Positions 17,547 to 25,997 of a DNA stretch of 64,000 nucleotides are shown piece after piece (within the stretch, counting starts at the first letter, position 1; each line of letters starts with the position of its first letter). The stretch spans positions 1 through 64,000 of the forward strand of contig NZ_CP101155.1 in assembly GCF_024298905.1 (NCBI RefSeq). The letters run 5' to 3'. The position numbers were made by a program, and so were the translations under genes. This DNA is from Natronomonas marina (GTDB lineage Archaea; Halobacteriota; Halobacteria; Halobacteriales; Haloarculaceae). The notes below the pieces were generated by a model. The model was not told where the DNA came from. It saw only the letters and a program-made list of their open reading frames with translations, and ran no database searches.

Positions 17547-18689
17547 TTAATGGAAAAGTTGCTCTGCGATGGTGTTCCGGAGGACCTCGCTGGTGCCCTC
17601 GTAAATCTCGTTGAGCTTCGCGTCGCGGTAGTAGCGCTCCACGGGGAAGTCCTTCGTGTAGCCGTAGCCGCCGTGGATCTGGATGCCCTCATTGGCGACC
17701 TCGCGGCTCACCTCGCTCGCGTAGAGTTTGGCCTGTGCGGCCTCCTTGATGAAGTTCTCCCCGCGAATCTTCTTGTCGGCGGCGTCGTGCATCAGCAGGC
17801 GCGCGGCGCGGGTCTTCGTGTCCATGTCGGCGAGTTTGTGCTGGATGGACTGGAAGTTCGAGATGGGCTGGTCGAACTGCTCCCGGTCCTGGCTGTACTC
17901 GAGGGCGGCGTCGAGCGCGGCCTGTGCGATGCCGACCGAGCGGGCAGCGATGGTGATGCGCCCGCCGTTGAGTGTCTTGAGCGCGTGGACGAACCCGCGG
18001 CCTTCCTCGCCGAGCAGCCGGTCCTCGGGAATCCACATGTCGTCGAACCGGAGTTCGGCGGTCGGACAGCCCTTGTCGCCGACCTTGTCCTCCGTCCCCT
18101 CAACGATGAAGCCGTCGTCCTCCTCCGGGCGGACGACGAACGAGGAGATGCCCTTGTTGCCGGCGTCGGGGTCCGTCTTCGCGAACAGCGTGACGGTGTC
18201 CGCGACCGAGCCGTTCGAGATCCAGAGCTTGTTGCCGTTGACGAGGTAGCCGTCGCCGTCCTTCTCGGCGGTCGTCTCCATCGCGGGGACGTCGGAGCCG
18301 GCGCCCGGCTCGGAGAGAGCGAACGCGCCGATGTCCTCCCCCTCCGCGAGCGGGGTGAGGTACTCCTCCTTCTGGGCTTCGTCGCCGAAGGCGTACACCA
18401 TGTTGCCGGCCAGCGAGATGTGCGCGGCGACGATGGTGCCGAGGCCGCCCGAGCCCCGGGCGATCTCCTCGAGCGCCATCGGGTAGCTGTGGTAGTCGAG
18501 GCCGGCGCCGCCGTACTCCTCGGGGAACGGCATCCCCATCAGCCCGAGGTCGGCGAGTTCGTCGACGAGGTCCCTCGGGAACTCGTCCTCGTGGTCGATT
18601 TCCGAGGCCCGCGGGACGACCTCCTCGTCCACGAACTCGGAGACCATGTCCTTGATTTGCTTCTGCTCCGGCGAGAGACTGAGATGCAT
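17547..18689 (-). CDS. Acyl-CoA dehydrogenase
   Basis: A 380-residue FAD-dependent acyl-CoA dehydrogenase that would catalyse the first, alpha-beta desaturating step of beta-oxidation. It shows the family landmarks: [14 protein letters not shown], the FAD-contact [68 protein letters not shown] and the catalytic Glu region IYEGTSE near the C-terminus. The ATG at 18689 (MHLSLSPEQ) is chosen; the frame runs open further upstream through an IS fragment. Its GC content is higher than the surrounding genes, so it may have a different origin from the other pathway genes. Confidence 0.93.
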   Translation of the reverse strand: MHLSLSPEQKQIKDMVSEFVDEEVVPRASEIDHEDEFPRDLVDELADLGLMGMPFPEEYGGAGLDYHSYPMALEEIARGSGGLGTIVAAHISLAGNMVYAFGDEAQKEEYLTPLAEGEDIGAFALSEPGAGSDVPAMETTAEKDGDGYLVNGNKLWISNGSVADTVTLFAKTDPDAGNKGISSFVVRPEEDDGFIVEGTEDKVGDKGCPTAELRFDDMWIPEDRLLGEEGRGFVHALKTLNGGRITIAARSVGIAQAALDAALEYSQDREQFDQPISNFQSIQHKLADMDTKTRAARLLMHDAADKKIRGENFIKEAAQAKLYASEVSREVANEGIQIHGGYGYTKDFPVERYYRDAKLNEIYEGTSEVLRNTIAEQLFH

Positions 18690-18765
18690 GAATCTAAATG
18701 CAGAGGGCTTCATGATATATCTTAATATAACGTCGAACGTGTGATAAACTCTATCAATGCTTTGA

Positions 18766-18880
18766 GCATCTCCCAGCCAAGTTTTCTCCGCGTTCATAGT
18801 TGGTGATTGCGACGACGAGTCGAAAGGACAGCGTAAGAAACCGGCAAGCGAGTCGAGTGTCACGTGCATCGCCCTCTTCT
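18766..18880 (-). pseudogene. Short transposase C-terminal fragment
   Basis: The minus strand reads [20 protein letters not shown], homologous to the end of the neighbouring IS copy on the opposite strand (SLGLVVAITNSERGNE at 19920-19960). Only about 35 codons survive, just upstream of the acyl-CoA dehydrogenase. Confidence 0.6.
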
Positions 18881-18952
18881 GAGGCTTGTTTGCTCTCGGT
18901 GACCTCGGCTGCAATCAGACTGGTCGATCCGGTTGAACGATTGGAGAGCTGT

Positions 18953-20004
18953 AGAGCGTGTCATAGAAAGCGTCACGTACGAAGTAGCAGGGGGCGCGAA
19001 GTGTGTCCAACACAAGCGCAACCCTGCAAGACGTAGCTTCGGTAGACGACTTCTTGAATGTCGCGGCTACCGAGACGGTACCGCTGTTCGAGCACCTTGA
19101 GTTCGAGTTTCTGCTGGAGTACGATGTGTTCGCCCCCTCGAAGCGTGGGCGAACACGAGTTCACCAGCCACCAGACCTCTTTCGCGGCTTTCTGCACTGC
19201 TACTACAAGGACATCTACGGCACACGTCCGGTTGCACGAGAACTCCAGCACGGCCTCGTCTGGTACTACTGCAGACTCGACAAACCACCATCCAGAGACA
19301 CGATTGACCGGTTTCTCACTGACCTTGAACACGTCGTCGACGATATCTTTGAGAGGCTCGTCGAGCAGGCCGCCGCCCGCAGCCTGCTCGACTCGACGTA
19401 CTCCATCGATTCGGCGCACATCGAGGCGGTCCAGTACAACGACGCTGCCTCATGGAACTACGATCTAACAACTGAAGAGTACTACTACGGCTTCGGCTGT
19501 ACGATCGTCTCAACCGGTTCAAAGATCCCAATTGCGGCGGAGTTCACACAGGCCAAACAAGCAGACCAAGAGACGGCGATGCGCGTCACGTGTGACGCGC
19601 TCGCCGTCGATACACCGATCTGGATGCTTGGAGACAGCGCCTACGACATCCTCGATTGGCACGACCACCTGCTGGCCGCAGGGGTCGTGCCAATCGCTCC
19701 ATACAATCCGCGAAATCCTGACGACCCGAAAGCCATCGAGTACAGGGTCGAAGACCAAGTCGAGGATGTTCAGCTGAAAATCCATCTTGGACGAGACGTA
19801 TAACAACCGGATAGGGGTCGAACGAACCAGCGACGTAGTCAAGGACTGCGGCCTCGGGCTCGCGCGAGCCCGAGGCCGCGTCCACGCACGAACAGAAGTG
19901 TTCCTTGCGCTGTCCCTCGGACTCGTTGTTGCGATCACAAACTCCGAGCGAGGAAACGAACCGGGCTGTGAGAAGCTATGAGATGGATTCTATGGCACGC
20001 TCGT
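18953..20004 (+). mobile_element. IS element with inverted repeats and target duplication
   Basis: A 1.05-kb element. Left end (A)GAGCGTGTCATAGAA at 18953-18968 is matched by the inverted right end TTCTATGGCACGCTC at 19988-20002 (14 of 15 bases). AGCTGT flanks both sides (18947-18952 and 20005-20010), a probable target duplication. The right copy joins directly onto a candidate operator at 20008, so the element landed in regulatory DNA. Confidence 0.7.
19003..19981 (+). pseudogene. IS4/IS5-superfamily transposase with a 2-base frameshift
   Basis: Intact to about 19780: SLLDSTYSIDSAHIEAVQYN (first DDE Asp), then TPIWMLGDSAYDILDWHDHL (second Asp). The frame then ends at 19803. The correct continuation, ILDETYNNRIGVERTSDVVK with RGRVHARTEVFLALSLGLVV, lies in another frame from 19787 to 19981. 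The break fits loss of two bases between CTGAAA and ATCCATC at about 19782, where relatives read KQS. Repairing it would give a normal transposase of about 325 residues. Confidence 0.82.
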
Positions 20005-20007
20005 AGC

Positions 20008-20024
20008 TGTTGATGATATCGACA
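20008..20024. promoter_or_regulatory. Candidate IclR operator, copy 2
   Basis: TGTTGATGATATCGACA, 16 of 17 bases identical to the copy next to the IclR promoter (16155-16171). It lies immediately right of the IS insertion and overlaps the AGCTGT target duplication, so its original promoter context has been disrupted. Confidence 0.5.
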
Positions 20025-20058
20025 ATAGTAGCTTAGAGATTTCTCATCTATGGGCATA

Positions 20059-20084
20059 GAATAACAAATGTACTATTGTTATTC
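20059..20084. repeat. Inverted repeat between two operator copies
   Basis: GAATAACAA and TTGTTATTC form a perfect 9-bp-arm inverted repeat with an 8-base spacer. It could be a regulator site or a hairpin; it has no T-rich tail typical of a terminator. Confidence 0.4.
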
Positions 20085-20112
20085 CACAGATTCACCCCCC
20101 GACCATAGCTGG

Positions 20113-20129
20113 TGTTGATAATATCAACA
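20113..20129. promoter_or_regulatory. Candidate IclR operator, copy 3
   Basis: TGTTGATA-A-TATCAACA is a perfect inverted repeat and the most symmetric of the three copies. It is 105 bp from copy 2. No start codon of a convincing gene lies close by in either direction. Confidence 0.5.
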
Positions 20130-20523
20130 ATCTAGGGTCCGACCATTGTTGTAGTGAGCCTATTCGCTGCCATCAGACGATGCGCAAATTAGTCTTTAGT
20201 AATACGAAGGGGGTGCGACCTGATGCGGTATTCAATCCACCCCCTGTGGTATTAGTTAAAATGGCTGTGATGAATCGTCGGACGTAGTTTAATTTCACTA
20301 TGCCACCGCCTGCCTGATGTTGTGAACCGTACATATCAGGTCGAGTTCGCGGAACTTTCCGTATATTTTTCGTGAAGCGGGGGATCTTTGACATAATCAT
20401 CGGCGGTTTCCCGCTTTATCTCCCTAGTTCTAACGGTAGAAACCGACGCTATCCAGCGATTCACCGGGACCGAATTCGTTAGTATCCACCAGTCAATATT
20501 CGTGCAGTTCCGTCGGGGCCTCT
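20130..20523. other. Intergenic region with IS debris
   Basis: No intact gene. On the minus strand at 20299-20361 one frame reads YGKFRELDLICTVHNIRQAV then A and a stop, which looks like a transposase C-terminus; the upstream part is out of frame. The remainder holds nothing recognisable. Confidence 0.4.
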
Positions 20524-22497
20524 CTATCGCTTCCAGTCCGCTTCGCGTTTTTCGAGAAACGCCGCGAGTCCCTTCTCAGCTTCTTCCGACTGCGTCCGTT
20601 TGACGAGTCGGTCCATCGCCTCGTCAAACCACGTTTCCAGCAGATCGTCTTCCATCCCTGTCCATAGGTCTTTCATTTCGCTAATAGACTTCGGTCCCGA
20701 TGCAGTCGTCGAATGAGCGAGTTCACGAACGATATCTTCTACCTGCGTTTCATCAACTGCGTAATTGACGATTCCCATCGATTCCGCTTCAGTAGCGGTG
20801 AATTGATCGCCTGTCAACGACATTTCCATGATCTCTTTCTTTCCGAGACTCATCCGACCGTATGTGAGTCCGATTGGCGGGAGCGCCCCGATCTGTCCTT
20901 CTGGAAGCGCGAAGCTACTGTTCGTAGAGGCGACTGCAAGATCGCAAAGTAGAACGAGCTCACACCCCCCGCCGTTAGCAGCTCCCTCAACTGCCGCAAT
21001 TATCGGTTTCGGATGATTGCGAACCGTTTGTACCGTCGGGCCTAGGACCTCTTCGAACATTTCCCTGGCGTCCTCTGTCGACTCAAGGCTTTGGATCTCC
21101 GCGATGTCGTCGCCAGCACAGAATGCTCGTCCTGCTCCCTGCAGAACTGTCGCTCGCACTTCGTCGTCATTCGCTGCCTTCTCGAGAGCGGCCTTCAGAC
21201 CGTTCCAGCTCGACTTGTCAAGCGCGTTGAGTCGATCTGGTCTGTTGAGCGTGATCCATGCAGCGTATTCGCGTCGCTCATATCTAACCGTCTCGAACTC
21301 CGCCTGCTCGTATTCCCACTCGTAGAAGCCGGTTCCTGTCTTCTGCCCGAGTTCCTCGTTCGCCACCAATTCACGAAGGGATGGGTTGGGTTCATACTCA
21401 TCCCAACCCGACCGGGCATGCAATTCTTCCAGCGTCTCGACAAGTCGGTCAATCCCGTACTCGTCAGCCATCTCGAGGAGGCCTCGCGGCCAGTTCATTC
21501 CGATTTGCATCGCCTTGTCGATCTCTGACTTCGTGGTCACGTCGTTCGCCAGCATCCACGCCGCTTCGTTAACAGCAGGCGCGACGAGATGTTTCGGATC
21601 GAAGTCATTGCGACGCTCCTGTGGAATCTCAACACGTGAGTACTCCCCTGGTTCTGGATAGGTGTAGAAACCCTCACCGGTCTTCATACCGTAATTCTCG
21701 GCCTCCTCCTTTTTTTCAAGCAGATCGGGGATGTGCAGGTCGACCCCTCGATCTTGCATCGAGTGGGCAGCCATGGTAGCGACATCTATACCACTGAAGT
21801 CGAGAACCTCGAACGGCCCCATTGGAAGGCCGATTCGCCGGATCGCGGCGTCTATTGTTTTCCTGTCTCGCCCCTCTTGGTCAACCTGACGAACTGCCTC
21901 AAGCCAGAATCGGAGATTGATCCGATTGATAAGGAATCCAGGGATATCCTTCTCAACGAGTACTGGGGTCTTGCCAATCGCCTCGCTGATTGTTTCAGCC
22001 GCCTCAAATATATCGTTGGCCGTTTCCTTACCCCGGATAACCTCGACGATGTCCATAAGCTGAACGGGATTGGAAAAATGCAGGCCGACGACCTTGCTCG
22101 GTCGATCCGTCGCGGACGCAATTTCGGTGATCGGGAGAGTACTAGTATTGGTCGCTAGAATCGTTCTTTCCGGTGCGTGGTTATCGATCGTACCAAAAAC
22201 ATCCTGTTTCAAGTCGATGTTCTCAGGCACTGCTTCGACGACAAGATCGGCATCACCGTAGGCTTCTTCCTCTGATGTCGTCGTCTCGATCTGTGCTAAT
22301 ACGGCATCCGGATCCTCAGTGAGTTTCTCGAGACTTCCTTCGATTTTTTCGAGAGCGGTTTGCAAGACGTCCTCGTCGATGTCGATAATCGTAACGTCGT
22401 ATCCAGACATCGCAAAGGTTTGAGCGATACCATGGCCCATTGTTCCGCCTCCGACGACAGTCACAGTCTCTACACTTTCGGTTAGTGACGCACTCAT
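20524..22497 (-). CDS. 3-hydroxyacyl-CoA dehydrogenase / enoyl-CoA hydratase fusion
   Basis: A 657-residue bifunctional beta-oxidation enzyme. The N-terminal part (about 1-400) is 3-hydroxyacyl-CoA dehydrogenase: Rossmann motif VVGGGTMGHGIAQTFA at about 14-29, GLHFSNPVQLMDIVEV, FLINRINLRFWLEA, and two C-terminal helical domains. The C-terminal part (about 405-657) is a crotonase-fold hydratase: ITLNRPDRLNALD, AFCAGDDIAEI (oxyanion hole) and AANGGGCELVLLCDLAVAS. This dehydrogenase-first order is the one seen in archaeal fusions, the reverse of bacterial FadB. It would hydrate enoyl-CoA and oxidise the product with NAD+. It is divergent from the plus-strand pathway genes, with a dead IS between. 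Confidence 0.93.
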   Translation of the reverse strand: MSASLTESVETVTVVGGGTMGHGIAQTFAMSGYDVTIIDIDEDVLQTALEKIEGSLEKLTEDPDAVLAQIETTTSEEEAYGDADLVVEAVPENIDLKQDVFGTIDNHAPERTILATNTSTLPITEIASATDRPSKVVGLHFSNPVQLMDIVEVIRGKETANDIFEAAETISEAIGKTPVLVEKDIPGFLINRINLRFWLEAVRQVDQEGRDRKTIDAAIRRIGLPMGPFEVLDFSGIDVATMAAHSMQDRGVDLHIPDLLEKKEEAENYGMKTGEGFYTYPEPGEYSRVEIPQERRNDFDPKHLVAPAVNEAAWMLANDVTTKSEIDKAMQIGMNWPRGLLEMADEYGIDRLVETLEELHARSGWDEYEPNPSLRELVANEELGQKTGTGFYEWEYEQAEFETVRYERREYAAWITLNRPDRLNALDKSSWNGLKAALEKAANDDEVRATVLQGAGRAFCAGDDIAEIQSLESTEDAREMFEEVLGPTVQTVRNHPKPIIAAVEGAANGGGCELVLLCDLAVASTNSSFALPEGQIGALPPIGLTYGRMSLGKKEIMEMSLTGDQFTATEAESMGIVNYAVDETQVEDIVRELAHSTTASGPKSISEMKDLWTGMEDDLLETWFDEAMDRLVKRTQSEEAEKGLAAFLEKREADWKR

Positions 22498-22750
22498 TTT
22501 TTCACCGTGATTAAGATGTCTCCGCCGGCCTTGTTATAATTTTCCCTAGTCTCTAATGCTTCATCGGTCATTGGTTGGCTCTATTGCTCTTCCGAGGCCT
22601 CTCACAATACCATAGGAAAATCACGTTCTAGTGGTTTAATCTCATTCGAGGTACTACCGGGTGCTGCTGGTGATGTAGTGGAAAGTGCGATCTTCGGTGG
22701 GCTTCTAGAGGGCATGAAACAGCCGGCAGAGAAGAGGACTCGACGCGCTA

Positions 22751-24045
22751 GTGTCATTACCGCTAACCCACTCGATTCACGACGGGATACGAAGCTACGA
22801 AGGGACGCAGCTGGCCAAGCCGCGTCCCTGTCCACACTACAGGGGAAGCGATTACCGCAAACATGATTCACGCCCACGGCGCTTCGCCGTCCTCATCACT
22901 GAGGACGGCTTTGAGGACGTAACGGTTACCATCCAGCGATACTGGTGCAAGCAGTACGAGAAACGGGTCGACGCAGAGATGTCCGAACGGTTCTACGAGG
23001 ACTGTCTCTACTGCAAACCAATCGTCGACCTCTGGCTCTACCATGCCTCGGAGAATCTGTTCAACCGGAGTAAACGGATTCCCCACATCCACTACGGCAT
23101 CCAGGTTGACCGGGATACAATCCAGCGGTACGCTGAACTGTTTAGTGGCCGAGTCAACGACCATCACGGTAGTAACTCAGACATGATCTTGAGGAACCGT
23201 GCCCGTAACGCAACGTTAACGACTTACACTCACCAACTCAAAACGACAATTTCTCAAAATGTTTCCTACATCGATAGGGTGACGGTCGCCGACGAACCAC
23301 TCTCGCTGAATTTCCTCTCGCTTCTGTTTGGAACGGAAACCGCTGTGGAATTCTGTGAGTAGTATGCCGACGAACTGGCCGCCGAAGACGTGGTCGGTAT
23401 CGTCGGGGTTGCGGACGAGACTACCCTGGCTAAGAAGGGAGCGAAGAAGCCATCGCGCGAGGAGCACGCCAAGCAAAAGACACCCGGAGAGCCGAAGAAG
23501 CCGTCCGGCAACGGCTTCTGCGTCGCCGGCAGCTATCTCCCGCAACTGGGCTGTATCGCCAGCCTCTAGTGTCGTAACACCGACTTCGCGTGGCTGCTCA
23601 CAGCCATGCTTGTCGCCTCCACTTGAGGGAGTTGACTAATGGATTGCCAGTGGTGAATCTAGCTACAACGACACGGTTGCGCACAAAGAGTCGTGTCTCG
23701 TCCACGAGTTGCGACAGTTCGTATAATCGGACGGGCTGTCGTAGCCCCCAGAGCTGTCAAGAGGTTCAGAAGTACCACAGCTATCTCCCGGTAGTGTAAG
23801 AAGAGTTGTACGCGGAATGAGTCATGGTCTTCCGCGAGAAGTACCCGGCGTTGTGGGACGAAAAGATCGAGACGTTTAGTGGTCTGGTCAGTACAAATGC
23901 GATTGAGGGCAGCAACTGGCGGTTGAAATACGGGACTCCGAACGCCGTACACGCGGTACCAAACGTGCGTACGGCTCTACTCGCGCTCCACGCGATGTAC
24001 GATTTGTTCCGCAATAGGCGTCCTCAGGTAAGTTTCACCCAATGA
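22751..24045 (+). pseudogene. Haloarchaeal transposase, multiply broken
   Basis: The plus strand encodes pieces of one transposase of about 420 residues: QLAKPRPCPHYRGSDYRKHD and RFAVLITEDGFEDVTVTIQR up to 23362, an in-frame stop, ADELAAEDVVGIVGVADETT and GFCVAGSYLPQLGCIASL with more stops, and finally REKYPALWDEKIETFSGLVS and TNAIEGSNWRLKYG in another frame to 24045. The CxxC zinc ligands are partly lost (CPHY). Clearly inactive. Confidence 0.75.
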
Positions 24046-24245
24046 TTTGGGAACTTCACCTGCGAGGATGTGATGAGCCAGTCGGCGTCACCGACTGGCC
24101 CGTCTCGTCAGCACGGTCTCTCGAAAGGAGCAGCATAGCGTCCCGAAACGAGCAGAAACAGGGCGACTGCGCGTTCCCCCAATGGATACTGCACCACCGC
24201 ATTACCGGCCAAACACTTATATGCACAGCATCAATTTGGGAGCGT

Positions 24246-24680
24246 ATGCGACAAGTGCATCCCGACTATAATGAGTCGTCGGGACTCGTCGTTGACGGGT
24301 CGATTCGTATTGCCGCCGATGACAATCCAGTGCTGATAGGGACCGAATGTTCCGAGTGCGAGTACGTTGTCTTTCCATCTCGGCCGTTTTGCCGCAATTG
24401 TCTTTCGGACAACGTCTCTGATGTCGAACTTGCACGAACAGGACAACTCGAGACCTACACCGTCGCACATACTGGTCAAGAAGGAATCGAACCGCCGTAC
24501 GCATTCGGCTTTGTGAACCTGGAAAACGTACAGATTTACTCCCGTTTCACCGAGTGGAAAGAAAGATCACTCGAAGTTGGCGACCAAGTGGAACTGGTAC
24601 TTGAAAAAATCAAGACAGATACGGAGACCGGTGAACCGTTGTTTGGCCATATGTTCCGCCCCATGGAGGAAGAACAATGA
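24246..24680 (+). CDS. DUF35 OB-fold protein (thiolase partner)
   Basis: A 144-residue protein with a rubredoxin-like zinc ribbon (CSECEYVVFPSRPFCRNC, about residues 36-53) and an OB-fold that ends with VGDQVELVLEKIK. DUF35 proteins partner thiolase-type enzymes and are thought to hold the CoA moiety or channel acyl groups. The stop overlaps the thiolase start (ATGA), so the pair is co-translated. The ATG at 24246 is chosen because cttatat lies about 30 nt upstream; the longer frame back to 24042 runs through transposase remnant. Confidence 0.88.
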   Translation: MRQVHPDYNESSGLVVDGSIRIAADDNPVLIGTECSECEYVVFPSRPFCRNCLSDNVSDVELARTGQLETYTVAHTGQEGIEPPYAFGFVNLENVQIYSRFTEWKERSLEVGDQVELVLEKIKTDTETGEPLFGHMFRPMEEEQ

Positions 24681-25849
24681 CTGAAAACGAAGTAGCTGTC
24701 GTCAACGTCGGTCAGTCCGACTTCGGCGAACTGGAGGGACAGCGCGTAACTGAGTTTGGGAGCAGAGCCGTTCGTGAAGCGCTCTTGTCTTCGAGCGTTG
24801 AACCAGATGATATCGAGGAAGCGTATATCGGTAATGTCGCTACTACTGCTCAGGATCAAACCAGTGTTATTGGCCAAGCAATACTCCGAGAAGTAGGGGT
24901 AACAGGTATCCCGATCATCCGAGTTGAGAACGCGTGTGCCAGCTCAACCTGTGCATTCCAAGAGGCCTATAAGAGAGTTCAATCAGGCGAATCCGATATC
25001 GTGCTCGCTATGGGTGTTGAGAAAATGACTGGTGTCCCGACGGAGGTTGCTCTCAAAGATATGGCTGGTGCGGCGGACGCAGAAGTTGAGGGTGCAATGG
25101 GGATGACGTTCATGGGTCTCTACGGGATGCGCGCTAACGCCTACATGAATCAGTTCGGTAATGTACGCGAGGAATTGGCCGACATCGCGGTCAAAAATCA
25201 TGACAATGGGCTTAAAAATCCACGGGCACATCTTCAGCTCAACGTTGACCGCGACGACATCCTTGAATCCCGCCCAATCTCCGATCCTATCCGGCTGCTT
25301 GATGCCTGTCCAATGTCAGATGGAGCAGCAGCAGCAGTCATCGCACGCACCGAAATCGCCGAAGAGTTGGTTGAAGAACCAATCTACGTCGATGCTGCCG
25401 AAATGTTGAGCGGCAATTACCTTGAGGAGGTCGAATTCTGGCGTGAAGAACTTGACGAACGCGTGGCCCAAAAGGCCTACAGTGAGGCTGGTATCGGCCC
25501 GGATGATCTGGATGTTGTCGAAGTTCATGATGCGGCTACCATCGGCGAGCTAATGCATTATGAAGGACTCGGGTTAGCGGATCAAGGGGAAGGTGCTTCA
25601 CTCGTCCGGAGTGGTGACGTTATGCTCGATGGTCGTACTCCGGTTAATCCAAGTGGTGGACTCAAGTCACGCGGTCATCCCGTGGGAGCAACGGGGGTGG
25701 CCCAGATCTGTGAACTCGTCTGGCAACTCCGTGGCGAGGCGGGAGCCCGGCAGGTTGAAAATCCGTCTATTGGATTAGCCCAGAACTCGGGTGGCGCACT
25801 TGTAGGTGAAGGCGGCGTATCGACAGTAACGATCCTCAGTAACCGCTGA
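24677..25849 (+). CDS. Thiolase-family acyl-CoA acetyltransferase
   Basis: A 390-residue thiolase of the archaeal SCP2-like type. The nucleophile Cys is in VENACASSTCAF (about residue 87), the His region is VEVHDAATIGELMHY (about 283), and the C-terminal loop is GGLKSRGHPVGATGVAQ (about 333). The second Cys of classical thiolases is replaced (LAQNSGGALVG), as usual in this group. With the coupled DUF35 protein it could cleave 3-ketoacyl-CoA. The steroid-degrading DUF35/lipid-transfer-protein pairs instead act as retro-aldolases, so that alternative remains open. Confidence 0.9.
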   Translation: MTENEVAVVNVGQSDFGELEGQRVTEFGSRAVREALLSSSVEPDDIEEAYIGNVATTAQDQTSVIGQAILREVGVTGIPIIRVENACASSTCAFQEAYKRVQSGESDIVLAMGVEKMTGVPTEVALKDMAGAADAEVEGAMGMTFMGLYGMRANAYMNQFGNVREELADIAVKNHDNGLKNPRAHLQLNVDRDDILESRPISDPIRLLDACPMSDGAAAAVIARTEIAEELVEEPIYVDAAEMLSGNYLEEVEFWREELDERVAQKAYSEAGIGPDDLDVVEVHDAATIGELMHYEGLGLADQGEGASLVRSGDVMLDGRTPVNPSGGLKSRGHPVGATGVAQICELVWQLRGEAGARQVENPSIGLAQNSGGALVGEGGVSTVTILSNR

Positions 25850-25967
25850 ACTTTTTTCGTTTTTACTAGATATTCGGTTTCACCTTCCTATCTGAAGATC
25901 TGTCGGTAGACACCTCTGAAAATTGTTTCCCAATCGGCAACAGCAGAATAGGTTGTTACCCCGAACC

Positions 25968-25976
25968 TATATATAT
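25968..25976 (+). promoter_or_regulatory. TATA box of the acyl-CoA ligase operon
   Basis: tatatatat lies 22-30 nt upstream of the ATG at 25998, fitting a leaderless transcript that starts a three-gene run (ligase, acyl-CoA dehydrogenase, MaoC). Confidence 0.55.
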
Positions 25977-25997
25977 GGGGGCACATAACAAGAATTC

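Noticed and set aside
17550-18725. Long plus-strand reading frame of 391 codons
   Set aside because: It lies exactly antisense to the acyl-CoA dehydrogenase; such frames arise from the GC-rich codon pattern, and the encoded sequence is low-complexity Leu/Val/Arg/Glu.
22602-22877. 91-codon minus-strand gene
   Set aside because: Overlaps the start of a plus-strand transposase remnant and has no coding character.
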